64,000 bases of DNA from CBDFKJ01 sp965248805 (GCA_965248805.1 CBDFKJ010000004.1:124001-188000); one strand, 5' to 3'. Positions 43,191-52,665 are shown, counted from the first letter of the stretch. The notes: generated from the letters alone by a model not told the origin. A program made the numbers and translations.

Positions 43191-44120
43191 ATGGCGGCGG
43201 ACACGACAAGTACGGCCCAAGCGGTTGCGCAGCCGATTGGCGCACGGGCCGCCGATTATCTGACCCTGCTGAAACCGCGGGTGATGTCGCTGGTGGCTTT
43301 TACCGGCGTTGGCGGCTTGGTGGTGGCGCCGGGAAGCCTGCACCCGCTGGCTGCGGTGACAGCCGTGTTCTGTATAGCCGTCGGCGCCGGCGCGGCCGGG
43401 GCAATCAACATGTGGTACGAGCGCGATATCGATGCCTTGATGGCGCGAACCCGGCGGAGGCCGATCCCGGCCGGTCGGCTCGCGCCGGACGAGGCGCTTG
43501 CATTCGGCGTCATGCTGAGCCTGTTCGCGGTCCTGCTCATGGGCATCGCTGTCAACTGGGTGGCGGCCGCATTGTTGGCCTTTGCCAATGCATTCTACGT
43601 GTTCGTCTATACCGTCTGGCTGAAGCGCCGAACGCCGCAGAACATCGTTATCGGCGGGGCCGCCGGCGCGTTTCCGCCAATGATCGGTTGGGCTGCCGTG
43701 ACCGGCTCGGTGAGCCTCGAGTCGATTGTGCTCTTCCTGATCATATTCATGTGGACGCCGCCGCATTTCTGGGCCTTGGCGCTCTATCAGGAGGGCGACT
43801 ACGCAAAGGCCGGCGTGCCGATGCTGCCGGTGGTCGCCGGTAAGGCCGAAACCAAGCGTCATATCCTGGTCTATACCTTGTTGCTCACGCCGCTGACTTT
43901 CGTACCGGTGCTGCTCGGCATGGCCGGGCCCGCCTACGGTGCGGCGGCGACGTTGTTGGGCGCGTACTTTGTGGTGCTCGCGGTTCAGGTCTTGCGTGAG
44001 TCCGGCGACCGTGCCGCGCGACGCATGTTCCGCTTCTCCATCCTCTATCTGTTCACGCTGTTCGCGGCCCTGATCGTCGAGCACGTGACGGCCATGACGA
44101 TCATCCCGTTGACGGTTTGA
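43191..44120 (+). CDS. ctaB: Protoheme IX farnesyltransferase
   Basis: This 309-residue integral membrane prenyltransferase has several hydrophobic helices. The Asp-rich first motif is NMWYERDIDALMARTRRRP, and the second conserved segment is MWTPPHFWALALYQEGDYAKAGVPMLPV. It makes heme O from heme B, a precursor of the heme A used by the oxidase encoded convergently downstream. ATG 43191 follows a GGGGGA site; the longer reading lacks support. Confidence 0.94.
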   Translation: MAADTTSTAQAVAQPIGARAADYLTLLKPRVMSLVAFTGVGGLVVAPGSLHPLAAVTAVFCIAVGAGAAGAINMWYERDIDALMARTRRRPIPAGRLAPDEALAFGVMLSLFAVLLMGIAVNWVAAALLAFANAFYVFVYTVWLKRRTPQNIVIGGAAGAFPPMIGWAAVTGSVSLESIVLFLIIFMWTPPHFWALALYQEGDYAKAGVPMLPVVAGKAETKRHILVYTLLLTPLTFVPVLLGMAGPAYGAAATLLGAYFVVLAVQVLRESGDRAARRMFRFSILYLFTLFAALIVEHVTAMTIIPLTV

Positions 44121-44199
44121 GCCGGCCGATCATCGACCACCGGACGCTATGGTAGACACGGGCAGGGAGGTTTGCGTCGGGGGCCCCCGCCGCGCGGCC

Positions 44200-44346
44200 T
44201 CATCGCTTGCGTGCGCGCCACCTTTTCTGCCCGACATAGGCGATCGCCAACGCGATTATCGTGCCCAGAATGATCAAGAGCGCCGTACCGCCCGACGAGC
44301 TGCCGGTACCGGTGACGCCGTGAGCGGCAAGCGCGGTCGAGATCAA
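44200..44346 (-). CDS. Possible 48-residue membrane peptide
   Basis: The frame from a TTG at 44346 reads LISTALAAHGVTGTG, then a hydrophobic stretch ALLIILGTIIALAIAYVGQ and a basic tail KRWRARKR. This is a plausible single membrane helix with an inside-positive end. No ATG or GTG is available in frame and the ribosome site (GAGAG) is weak, so it may be chance. It sits behind the oxidase subunit IV gene on the same strand. Nothing else is recognised in 44121-44563. Confidence 0.3.
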   Translation of the reverse strand: MISTALAAHGVTGTGSSSGGTALLIILGTIIALAIAYVGQKRWRARKR

Positions 44347-44563
44347 TGTGTAGCTCTCATCATTGCCATAACGTCCTCAGCGCCGTCGGGCTTTGGGATC
44401 GCTGCCGATGGCGCTATTCCAACTGATAGCAGCGCGTAGGCTGATTGCCGGCGCACCATAGCGGCGCGGGCGGTGGGAGACAATCGATCCGGCCGCCGTC
44501 TGGATACGCGAAAGCCCGCGCTCGGGACGGTCCGAGCGTGGGCCCGCGTTGGTCAAATCGGCG

Positions 44564-44905
44564 TCAGTGCGCGATCGGCAGCGGTCCGGGGCCGAAGAAG
44601 ATGATGCGCGTCGCGAACGTATAGTCAGACTCGAACGTCATGATCGCAACGAACACCAAAATCGCGATCGGCGGCAGCAGCAAGGCGTAAATCAACGCCA
44701 TACGCTCCCACATCATATGCATGAAGACGGCGCAGATCAGCCCCGCCTTGAGCATCATGAACACCAAAATTAGCGTCCATCGCAGATAACTTTCGACGTG
44801 GAAGTAGTCGACCGCGTACGAGAACGCGCTCAGGACGAACAGCAATCCCCAGATCCAGAAGTAGACCCCGAGCGGATGTTGTTGTCCCTCAGCCGCTTGT
44901 GCCAT
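44564..44905 (-). CDS. Cytochrome c oxidase subunit IV family protein
   Basis: This 113-residue protein has three predicted membrane helices (VYFWIWGLLFVLSAFSYAV, WTLILVFMMLKAGLICAVF, ALIYALLLPPIAILVFVAI), the hallmark of the CtaF/CoxD-like subunit IV of bacterial heme-copper oxidases. It lacks catalytic groups and stabilises the complex. It is the last gene of the operon, 11 bases behind subunit III. Confidence 0.85.
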   Translation of the reverse strand: MAQAAEGQQHPLGVYFWIWGLLFVLSAFSYAVDYFHVESYLRWTLILVFMMLKAGLICAVFMHMMWERMALIYALLLPPIAILVFVAIMTFESDYTFATRIIFFGPGPLPIAH

Positions 44906-44916
44906 GTCTCAGCCCC

Positions 44917-45624
44917 TCACCAAAGATAGAAGAATGCGAAGATGAACACCCACACCAGATCGACGAAATGCCAATACAGGCCCATGATCTCGACGACCTC
45001 ATAGCCGCCCTTGCGGCTAGTGAAATAGCCCCGGCGTCCGGTGTCGTCGTAGTCACCGCGGAAGCACTTGATGGACGTGATGATCAGGAACAGCACCCCG
45101 ACCGACACGTGGAAGCCGTGGAAGCCGGTGATCATGAAGAAGGTCGATCCGAACTGAGCCGCGCCCATCGGATTGCCCCAGGGCCGCACGCCCTCTTCGA
45201 TCAGCTTGCTCCATTCGAACGCCTGCATGCCGACGAACGACGCACCGAATGCCGCCGTCGCTAGCATCAGTAGGGCCGCTGCCACGCGGTTCTTGCGGTA
45301 GCCGAAATTGACCGCCATCGCCATGGTGCCGCTACTGCTGATCAGGATGAAGGTCATGATCGCGATCAGGATCAGCGGGATCGGCTCGCCGCCGAAGCTC
45401 AAGGCGAAGACCTCGCTGGGGTTCGGCCATGGCACCGTCGTCGAATTGCGCACCGTCATGTAGGACAGCAGGAAACAACTGAATATGAAGGTGTCGCTGA
45501 CGAGGAAGATCCACATCATCGCCTTGCCCCAGGGAACATTCTTGAATGCCCTCTGGTCAGACGCCCAATCAGCGGCCAAGCCCTGCATCCCGTCGGGCCG
45601 CCCGAGTGTGTCTGCGTGTGCCAT
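44917..45624 (-). CDS. ctaE: Cytochrome c oxidase subunit III
   Basis: This 235-residue membrane protein has the family segments VPWGKAMMWIFLVSDTFIF, AAFGASFVGMQAFEWSKLI, STFFMITGFHGFHVSVGVLF and MGLYWHFVDLVWVFIFAFFY. It supports proton uptake and the stability of subunit I. ATG 45624 gives MAHADTLGRPDG; a longer reading is not supported. It follows a second, shorter subunit-III-type gene by 16 bases. Confidence 0.9.
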   Translation of the reverse strand: MAHADTLGRPDGMQGLAADWASDQRAFKNVPWGKAMMWIFLVSDTFIFSCFLLSYMTVRNSTTVPWPNPSEVFALSFGGEPIPLILIAIMTFILISSSGTMAMAVNFGYRKNRVAAALLMLATAAFGASFVGMQAFEWSKLIEEGVRPWGNPMGAAQFGSTFFMITGFHGFHVSVGVLFLIITSIKCFRGDYDDTGRRGYFTSRKGGYEVVEIMGLYWHFVDLVWVFIFAFFYLW

Positions 45625-45640
45625 ATGCCCCGACCCTAGT

Positions 45641-46261
45641 TTAGGTAAACAACAATAGACCGAACAGAACCGCCCATACGATGAGCAGGTAATGCCAATA
45701 GATCGCGCACAGCTCGACACTCATGCGCAAATCGCCGGCCGCAATGCCCGGCTGCCACAGTTTGAGCGCCGTCCGGCCCCAGGCCACCAGTCCACCCAGC
45801 AAGTGCAACCCGTGCACCGCCGTCAACAGATAGAAAAACCCGACGGCGGGATTCGTCGACGCAAAATAGCCTTGCGCGACCAACTGCTGCGACACGAAGA
45901 GTTGGCCGAGCAAAAACAGGAACGTGAGCGCGCCGCCGGCAATCAGGCCGACGCGGACGCGATCCAGATCGTCGTCACCCGCGCCGCGTTGCGCCCAATG
46001 CAGGGCGACACTGCTGAGCACAAGCATGAGCGTGTTCAGCCACAGCATCCACGGCTCGGCCAGAGGCTGCCAATCGCCATAGGTCATGCGGTCCGAATAG
46101 ATGACGATAAACAGCGAAAATAGAACCGTCGCGACGCCGAGGAACACGCGCAAGGCGACGTGCGGCGTCGGCAAAGCGAAGGTGCCGCTGCCATGGCGCT
46201 CGTCGACCGTGCCGGCCGCCGTCTGCCAAGGCTTCTCCCTGATCTGCTCGAAAATTCCCAT
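45641..46261 (-). CDS. Second, shorter subunit-III-type oxidase protein
   Basis: This 206-residue protein with five membrane helices ends VGFFYLLTAVHGLHLLGGLVAW and ELCAIYWHYLLIVWAVLFGLLL, clear subunit III signatures. It lacks the usual first two helices of the full-length form. It sits between ctaD and ctaE, so this oxidase operon encodes two subunit-III relatives. Such pairs occur in some alpha- and betaproteobacterial oxidase operons. Its separate role is not known. Confidence 0.82.
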   Translation of the reverse strand: MGIFEQIREKPWQTAAGTVDERHGSGTFALPTPHVALRVFLGVATVLFSLFIVIYSDRMTYGDWQPLAEPWMLWLNTLMLVLSSVALHWAQRGAGDDDLDRVRVGLIAGGALTFLFLLGQLFVSQQLVAQGYFASTNPAVGFFYLLTAVHGLHLLGGLVAWGRTALKLWQPGIAAGDLRMSVELCAIYWHYLLIVWAVLFGLLLFT

Positions 46262-46285
46262 ATCCAGCCTCGGGCAGTCGGTCGC

Positions 46286-48049
46286 CTAGCCGCCTGCCGC
46301 CCGCGCCGGAGGCTCGTTTTGCGGGATGAAGTCGTCCTTGGCGCCCGGCACGCTGTAGTCATAGGCCCAGCGATAGACCAGAGGCAGCTCTTTGCCGAAA
46401 TTGCCGTGCCCCGGCGGGAATTCGTCCGTCTGCCACTCCAACGAAGTCGCTTTCCACGGGTTGCGCTTGGAAACCTCGCCCTTCCTGGCGCTGTGGGCCA
46501 GGTTGTAAATGAACAGGAACTGAGCGAGGCCGACAATGATCGTAATCACGGTTACGAAGCCGTTGAGTTCGATCGCCGAGTCCGGGATATAGCTGGTGCC
46601 GCTCATTTCGAAATACCGACGCGGCACGCCCAGGAAGCCCAAATAGTGCAGCGGCAGGAAGATCGTGTAGGTGCCTAGGAAAGTGACCCAGAAATGCACC
46701 TTGCCCAACGTTTCATTGTACATGCGGCCGGTCAGCAATGGGAACCAATGGTAAATTGCCCCGAAGATGACAAGTGACGGTGCGATGCCCATAACCATGT
46801 GGAAGTGGGCGACCACGAACATCGTGTCCGACAGTGGAACGTCGACGACGACGTTGCCCAGGAAGAGCCCGGTGATGCCGCCGTTAACGAACGTGACGAT
46901 GAACCCGATCGCAAACAGCATCGGCGTCCTGAGATGGATGTTGCCGTGCCACAGCGTCAGCGTCCAATTATAGACCTTCAGCGCCGTCGGCACGGCGATG
47001 ATCAGCGTCGTGGTGGCAAAGAAGAAGCCGAACCACGGATGCATGCCGCTGACGTACATGTGGTGTGCCCAAACGACGAAACTCAACGCGCCGATGCTGG
47101 CGATCGCCCACACCATCATGCGATAGCCAAAGATGTTCTTTCTTGCATGGGTGCTGATCAGGTCGGAGACGATTCCGAACGCCGGCAGGGCAACGATGTA
47201 GACCTCAGGATGGCCGAAGAACCAAAACAAGTGCTGGAACAGGATCGGGCTGCCGCCGCCATATTCAAGTTGTTGACCGAATTCGATGATGGTCGGCATG
47301 AAGAAGCTGGTACCTAGAAGCTTGTCCAGCGACATCATGACAACGCCAACGAACAGTGCCGGGAAGGCAAACAGTGCCAGGACCGTGGCCGTGAATATGC
47401 CCCAAACAGACAGTGGCAGTCGCATGAGCGTCATGCCGCGGGTGCGCGCCTGCAGCACTGTTACGACATAGTTCAAGCCGCCCATGGTGAAGCCGACCAC
47501 GAACAGCGCCAAAGAGACGCCCATCAGGATGATGCCGCCGTCCGATCCGGGCGTGCCGGAGGTAATGGCCTGCGGCGGATACAGTGTCCACCCCGCGCCG
47601 GTGGGACCACCCGGAACGAAAAGGCTCGCCACAAGCACAAGCACGGCCAGAAAATAGATCCAATAACTCAACATATTCACATAGGGGAACACCATGTCCC
47701 GTGCACCGACCATCAGCGGGATAAGGTAGTTGCCGAAGCCGCCCAGGAACAGCGCGGTCAGCAGATAGACCACCATGATCATGCCGTGCATGGTGATGAA
47801 CTGATAGTACTCGGCGTTGTCGATGAAAGTGAAGATCTCCGGAAATCCGAGCTGCAGCCGCATCAGCCACGAGAACATCATGCCGATCAGGCCGATCGCG
47901 ATCGCCGTGAAGGAATACTGGATGGCGATGACCTTAGCGTCTTGCGAAAATACGTACTTCGTCACAAAGCTCTTGGGGTCGTAGAGTTCAACCTCCGGAA
48001 CTTCTGCGGTCGGCACGAACGTGGCGTCAGAGCCGGTGATTTCAGCCAT
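46286..48049 (-). CDS. ctaD: Cytochrome c oxidase subunit I
   Basis: This 587-residue protein has 12 or so membrane helices and carries heme A, heme a3 and CuB. Visible sites include the CuB His-Tyr segment FFGHPEVYIVALPAFG, VVWAHHMYVSGMHP (two CuB His) and VVAHFHMVMG (heme a3 and heme a His). The Glu in HPEVY marks an A1-type proton channel. GARDMVFPYVNMLSYW matches the D-channel entrance area. ATG 48049 has GAGAGGA upstream and is preferred over a GTG one codon earlier. It is the core of the terminal oxidase. Confidence 0.96.
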   Translation of the reverse strand: MAEITGSDATFVPTAEVPEVELYDPKSFVTKYVFSQDAKVIAIQYSFTAIAIGLIGMMFSWLMRLQLGFPEIFTFIDNAEYYQFITMHGMIMVVYLLTALFLGGFGNYLIPLMVGARDMVFPYVNMLSYWIYFLAVLVLVASLFVPGGPTGAGWTLYPPQAITSGTPGSDGGIILMGVSLALFVVGFTMGGLNYVVTVLQARTRGMTLMRLPLSVWGIFTATVLALFAFPALFVGVVMMSLDKLLGTSFFMPTIIEFGQQLEYGGGSPILFQHLFWFFGHPEVYIVALPAFGIVSDLISTHARKNIFGYRMMVWAIASIGALSFVVWAHHMYVSGMHPWFGFFFATTTLIIAVPTALKVYNWTLTLWHGNIHLRTPMLFAIGFIVTFVNGGITGLFLGNVVVDVPLSDTMFVVAHFHMVMGIAPSLVIFGAIYHWFPLLTGRMYNETLGKVHFWVTFLGTYTIFLPLHYLGFLGVPRRYFEMSGTSYIPDSAIELNGFVTVITIIVGLAQFLFIYNLAHSARKGEVSKRNPWKATSLEWQTDEFPPGHGNFGKELPLVYRWAYDYSVPGAKDDFIPQNEPPARAAGG

Positions 48050-48100
48050 CACAACATCCTCTCGCTAGGTCTCTCATAATCGACGCGTCCAGGTCGGCTT

Positions 48101-48973
48101 TCATGGCGCCAAGGGAACGGGTGCGGCTACGGCGTTGGCCTGTCGCCGCGCCGGGGTTAGCGGATCGTCCGGTGTGGGAGCGGCGTCTGCCAGGAAATCC
48201 GCGAATGTAAACTGCTCTTGCAGCCATTGCTGATAATCAGCCGGCTCATCTACGACAACAGCACCGCGCATGTTATAGTGATTGGTGCCGCAAAGTTCAA
48301 AACACATGGCGTCGAACCGGCCTGTCCTTATCGGCGTAAACCAGAAAAAAGTGGTGGCTCCCGGCACGGAGTCCATCTTTGCCCGAAACTCGGGAACGTA
48401 GAAATCGTGCAGCACATCGAGGGAGCGGAGCAATACCTTCACCGGTTGATCGATCGGGATGTGCAGATCCTCGAAAACCAACACATCGTCCACCCCATTG
48501 GGGTCATCCATATGGATGCCGAATGGGTTGTCGTCGTTGACATTGGCGGCGTCTGTGGTGCCGAGCTTGCCATCCTCGCCCGGAAGACGGTAATTCCACG
48601 ACCACTGCTGTCCCAACACTTCGACCTCGGTCGCATCGTCAGGCACCGTTACGTAGTCGTTCCAGACGATGAGCCCGGGCGCCAGCATGATGGCGACGCC
48701 GACGGCCGTGCCGACCGTGAGCCAAGTCTCCAGCTTGCCGCTTTCGGGCTCGTAGTGGGCCTTCAGGCCGGGCCGATTGCCGAAGCGAAAAATACAATAC
48801 GCCGTGAAGCCGAGCACGATAATAAAAACGATGCCGGTGACCCAGAACGTAATGATGACCGTGGCATCGATGAAGCCCCAATTGGACGCGATCGGCGTGA
48901 ACCACCACGGGCTCGCGAAGTGAAATACGATGGTGCCCACCAGCACCAGCAGTATAAGAAGTGCTACGATCAT
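48101..48973 (-). CDS. ctaC: Cytochrome c oxidase subunit II
   Basis: This 290-residue protein has an N-terminal hydrophobic segment, a second membrane hairpin (IDATVIITFWVTGIVFIIVL, TWLTVGTAVGVAIML) and a periplasmic CuA domain. The CuA ligands are VLHDFYVPEFR and MCFELCGTNHYNM. The cupredoxin domain has an acidic insertion (TDAANVNDDNPFGIHMDDP) after the QWSWNYRLP strand. It accepts electrons from cytochrome c. It is the first gene of the operon, with AAGGG ahead of ATG 48973. Confidence 0.93.
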   Translation of the reverse strand: MIVALLILLVLVGTIVFHFASPWWFTPIASNWGFIDATVIITFWVTGIVFIIVLGFTAYCIFRFGNRPGLKAHYEPESGKLETWLTVGTAVGVAIMLAPGLIVWNDYVTVPDDATEVEVLGQQWSWNYRLPGEDGKLGTTDAANVNDDNPFGIHMDDPNGVDDVLVFEDLHIPIDQPVKVLLRSLDVLHDFYVPEFRAKMDSVPGATTFFWFTPIRTGRFDAMCFELCGTNHYNMRGAVVVDEPADYQQWLQEQFTFADFLADAAPTPDDPLTPARRQANAVAAPVPLAP

Positions 48974-49460
48974 GCCCTTGTCACCCTTGCCTCAACCACT
49001 ACCGCCATGAACCAACGGAACCGCCGCCTTTAATGCGACTTGCAGCCACACTTGGCGCGTTACCATCCGTTCATGCATGGCAAATACCGCGCGCGCAATC
49101 CTCCCCCTTGATCCGTACGCATTTTTCAGTTCATTCGCGCGCAGTCCGTGCTGCAATTTGGCATAGGCGAGACACGTGATCAAGCTCTAGCGTCTGCCCC
49201 CATGCCGGCGCGGAAAAGGCCGATCGCCGGGCGCGTGTGTGCGCCATCAGGGCCAATCTCGCAGCCCCGCAGCAACTGGCTCGGGGTTATTGACTGTGGG
49301 CAAGTGATGGGTTTCGCGCGTACCCGCTCCGCTTGCATACGCTTCGCGTACGGCCGTGTCTTTGGCCTGGAAATGTGCACAGGCGCGTGTACCGCGATGC
49401 AGTCGCTGTAGTCCGGCGAATACGCGCGCGACTGAATCCGGTGCCGCCGTTGCCCCCCGG
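48974..49460. other. 487-base region upstream of the oxidase operon
   Basis: It should contain the oxidase operon promoter on the minus strand. I find no convincing open frame, no clear Fnr-type palindrome and no hairpin with a T-tract. A T-rich stretch (CATTTTTCAG) lies near 49121. Confidence 0.4.
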
Positions 49461-49571
49461 CTAGAAGAAGCGGATGAACCCGATCAGGCTGATCACAAGG
49501 ACGGATCCGCCGATGATCAGCGCGACCTTCCCGACATTGCTATGGTCGAAGTCGTGGCCATGTTCCGACAC
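49461..49571 (-). CDS. 36-residue His-rich membrane peptide
   Basis: It reads VSEHGHDFDHSNVGKVALII and then GGSVLVISLIGFIRFF: a His/Asp-rich head followed by one membrane helix. The GTG start at 49571 has an excellent AAGGGAG site eight bases upstream, which a chance frame would seldom have. The family is unknown. It lies upstream of the oxidase operon on the same strand, about 490 bases away, so a link to the respiratory complex is possible but unproven. Confidence 0.5.
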   Translation of the reverse strand: MSEHGHDFDHSNVGKVALIIGGSVLVISLIGFIRFF

Positions 49572-49818
49572 ATTCGTCTCCCTTCGGACGGCTAATCGCG
49601 GGCGCAATCTCTGAGAATCACCGGGCCGAGTCAACCTCATCGCTGCGGCCGGGGCTGACGCGGGACGAGCCTCCGGCCCCGATTGCCACGTCCCCTGCGA
49701 CCTGCGACACTCTGGCGCAAGTCGGGATTGAAATAGCGGCGCGCCACGCAAGGCAGGCGTCAGCTACGCCGAATCCGGCTGTGTCTGGGGATTTCGACAA
49801 CCGGCCGGAGTGGTTGAG

Positions 49819-51024
49819 ATGGCGGGAAGGAACGCTTTATTTGTGCCGGGGCCGACCAATATGCCCGATCCGATCCGTCGGGCCATGGAAGGCTCGTTGG
49901 AGGACCACCGCGCCCCAGATTTTCCCGAACTCACGCACGGCTTGCTTCGCGATATCAAGAAAGTCTTCAAGACCGAGGACGGCGCGGTCCTGATTTTCGC
50001 CGCCTCGGGTAGCGGCGGCTGGGACGCGGCCATCGCCAATACGCTGTCGCCCGGCGATAAAGTCTTGGCTGCCCGCTGCGGCCAGTTCTCGCACCTCTGG
50101 ATCGAGACCTGCAAGCGCCTGGGCATGGATGTCGAGGTCATCGAGGTTGAATGGGGCGAGGGCGTGCCGTTGGACGCCTATGCCGAGCGCTTCGCCGCCG
50201 ATCGAGACCGAGCGATCAAGGCTGTTCTGGTCTGCCACAACGAGACCGCCACCGGCGTCACCAGCGACGTCGCCGGCGTGCGCAGGGCGCTCGACGGGGC
50301 CGACCATCCGGCACTATTGTATGTCGACGGCGTTAGCTCGATAGCCAGCATCGATTTTCGCATGGACGAATGGGGGGTGGACCTCGCCGTCAGCGGCTCG
50401 CAAAAGGGGTTCATGATGCCGGCGGGCCTCGCCTTTGTCGGCGTCAGCCAAAAGGCACTGGCGGCGCATCAAGCCGCCGGGTGCCGACGGTCGTACTTCG
50501 ACTTCACCGAAATGATGGGGCCGAACACGAGCGGCTACTTTCCTTATACGCCGGCGGCGACGCTGCTTCGGGGCCTGCGCGCCTCGCTCGACATGCTGAT
50601 GGCCGAAGGTTTGGATAGTGTCTTTGCGCGCCACCAGCGTTTGGCCGAGGGCGTGCGCCAGGCGGTCGCCGCTTGGGGGCTCGATCTGTGCGCCAGTCAC
50701 CCGTCGTTGTATTCGGACACCGTCAGCGCCATCCGCGTGCCGGAAGGCGCCGACTCGAACGCGCTGATCAAGCTCGCCTACAGCCGCTACAACCTGTCGC
50801 TCGGCGGCGGGCTGGGCCGGGTGGCGGGCAAGGTCTTCCGCATCGGCCATATGGGCGACCTCAACGAATTGATGGTGCTCAGCGCGCTGGCCGGAACGGA
50901 GATGGCGATGCGCGACATCGGCATCGACGTAGCGCCGGGCTCCGGTGTCGCCGCGGCGGAGGAGCACTACCGCAGCACCGCCAAACCCGTCGAGGTCGGC
51001 CAACCGCGCGCCGTCACCGGCTGA
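49819..51024 (+). CDS. Serine--glyoxylate-type aminotransferase
   Basis: This 401-residue class V PLP enzyme starts MAGRNALFVPGPTNMPDPI. It has AASGSGGWDAAIANTLSPGD in the cofactor-phosphate region, DGVSSIASIDFRMDEWGVD, and the Schiff-base Lys in SGSQKGFMMP (about residue 199). SGYFPYTPA follows. It matches the serine-glyoxylate/alanine-glyoxylate group, which converts glyoxylate and serine to glycine and hydroxypyruvate. ATG 49819 has GGAG about eight bases ahead. Exact substrates are not decided by sequence. Confidence 0.88.
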   Translation: MAGRNALFVPGPTNMPDPIRRAMEGSLEDHRAPDFPELTHGLLRDIKKVFKTEDGAVLIFAASGSGGWDAAIANTLSPGDKVLAARCGQFSHLWIETCKRLGMDVEVIEVEWGEGVPLDAYAERFAADRDRAIKAVLVCHNETATGVTSDVAGVRRALDGADHPALLYVDGVSSIASIDFRMDEWGVDLAVSGSQKGFMMPAGLAFVGVSQKALAAHQAAGCRRSYFDFTEMMGPNTSGYFPYTPAATLLRGLRASLDMLMAEGLDSVFARHQRLAEGVRQAVAAWGLDLCASHPSLYSDTVSAIRVPEGADSNALIKLAYSRYNLSLGGGLGRVAGKVFRIGHMGDLNELMVLSALAGTEMAMRDIGIDVAPGSGVAAAEEHYRSTAKPVEVGQPRAVTG

Positions 51025-51039
51025 CGTGCGCCGGCGCCG

Positions 51040-51417
51040 TCAGTCTGCAGCTGCCGGCGCGAACTGCAATTCGATACGATTGCCGTCGGGATCATGGGTG
51101 AAAATCTGGATGGCGCCTGTGGTCGGCACCGTGCGGCGCTGAAACGCGAAGTCGGCGGCCTCTAGGCGCGCGGCCACGGCATCGGGGTCGGTCACGGCGA
51201 AGGCGCAGTGGTCGAACCCGCCGTTACCGCCGGCCGGCGTCTCGGCCACCTCGACCAGATGGACCAATGGCGCGCCACCGGCATAAAGCCACGCGCCGGG
51301 AAAGACGAAATCGGGTCGAAAACCGCGCTCCATCCCCAAGGCGTCTTCATATAACCGGCACATCGCGTCCAACTGGGCGGTGCGCAGGTTGACATGGTCC
51401 AAACGCGTCAGCGGCAT
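51040..51417 (-). CDS. VOC-family (glyoxalase/dioxygenase fold) protein
   Basis: This 125-residue protein has two beta-alpha-beta-beta-beta units. Likely metal ligands are His in RLDHVNLRT (about residue 8), His in GFDHCAFAV and Glu in GNRIELQFAP near the C-terminus. This is a complete, probably active metal site. The substrate is unknown. It is convergent with the aminotransferase gene and close to it; a link through glyoxylate chemistry is only suggested by position. Confidence 0.85.
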   Translation of the reverse strand: MPLTRLDHVNLRTAQLDAMCRLYEDALGMERGFRPDFVFPGAWLYAGGAPLVHLVEVAETPAGGNGGFDHCAFAVTDPDAVAARLEAADFAFQRRTVPTTGAIQIFTHDPDGNRIELQFAPAAAD

Positions 51418-51574
51418 GCGTACTTCCTTCCCGCTGGCCGATATAGGACGTGCCGCCGGTGCCGGGCAAGCCCGTGCGGAGCGCCGCGACCGGCGCGCAA
51501 AGCAACAGTGGTCTGGACTTGCGCGACATCACGACCGCCGCGACACTGGGCGCCAACCGAGCGGGAGGTTTGAC

Positions 51575-52597
51575 ATGAAATATCAATCTACGGGTCGTGT
51601 CGCCGTAGCCGCCCTGGTCGCGGCCACCGCTTGGCCGACGGGACCCGCACAAGCTCAGGAAGCGCGCGACTATCTGCTCGCGACCGCGACAACCGGCGGC
51701 ACCTACTATCCGGTCGGCGTGGCACTTGCGACTTTGGTCAAGGTCAAGCTGCAGCCGCGCCAGAAGATCAACATGTCGGCTATTACCTCAGCTGGCTCCG
51801 GCGAGAACGTCAAGCTGCTGCGGGACAACGAGGTGCAGTTCGCGATCCTGCAAGGGCTGTTCGGCAGCTACGCGCGCCAAGATACCGGGCCGGTGGCCGT
51901 CGACGGGCCACAGACCAACCTGCGCTCTATCTCCATGCTGTGGTCGAATGTCGAGCACTTCGTCATCCTCAAGGATATGGCCACTACCGGCACGGTTGCC
52001 GACATGCTCGCCATCAGGGGTTCGGCTGTGTCCATGGGCGCGCGCAACTCCGGCACCATCGGCTCAAACGCGGTGTTGATGAAGAACATGGGCGTCGATA
52101 TCGAGGCCGACTACCAACTCGCCTATATGGGCTACAACCCGAGCGCCGAAGCCCTGCAGAACGGCAACATCGTCGCCATGAGCACGCCCGCCGGTCCGCC
52201 GGTCGGCGCCGTAACCGCGGCGTTTGCGGCCATCGGCGACGACATCGCACTCCTCGATTTCACGCCGGAGCAGGCGGCCGCGGCCGATGGCGGGCTGAAC
52301 CTTTGGACGCCGTTCGTCGTGCCGGCCGGCACACACCCGGGCCAGGCTAAAGATCTGTACACCATCGCCCAGCCCAATTTCCTCGCCGTGCCGGATGACG
52401 TCGACGACGACGCGGTGTACCAAATCACCAAGACGATATTTGAGAACCTGCCTTTTCTGCAGGCGATTCACGGCGCGACCAAGGCGATGGCGGTAGAACA
52501 CGCCACCGCAGGTCTGCCGATGCCGCTGCATCCCGGCGCGGCGCGCTACTATCGCGAAGCCGGACTCGATTTGCCGGCCCATCTTATCGCCAACTAG
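51575..52597 (+). CDS. TAXI-family TRAP transporter substrate-binding protein
   Basis: This 340-residue protein begins with a signal peptide (about residues 1-27, ending AQA). The TAXI fold follows: LLATATTGGTYYPVGVALATL, ITSAGSGENVKLLRDNEVQFAILQ, GARNSGTIGSNAVLM and GNIVAMSTPAGPPVGAV. It captures a small organic acid or amino acid in the periplasm for the TRAP permease that follows. A GGGAGG ribosome site precedes ATG 51575. Confidence 0.92.
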   Translation: MKYQSTGRVAVAALVAATAWPTGPAQAQEARDYLLATATTGGTYYPVGVALATLVKVKLQPRQKINMSAITSAGSGENVKLLRDNEVQFAILQGLFGSYARQDTGPVAVDGPQTNLRSISMLWSNVEHFVILKDMATTGTVADMLAIRGSAVSMGARNSGTIGSNAVLMKNMGVDIEADYQLAYMGYNPSAEALQNGNIVAMSTPAGPPVGAVTAAFAAIGDDIALLDFTPEQAAAADGGLNLWTPFVVPAGTHPGQAKDLYTIAQPNFLAVPDDVDDDAVYQITKTIFENLPFLQAIHGATKAMAVEHATAGLPMPLHPGAARYYREAGLDLPAHLIAN

Positions 52598-52665
52598 GCG
52601 GCACCGGTCGCGGCGCGTGAGGTCGCGCGTCGCCACCTTGGCGAGTTTCGGTGCGCGGCGTGCCC

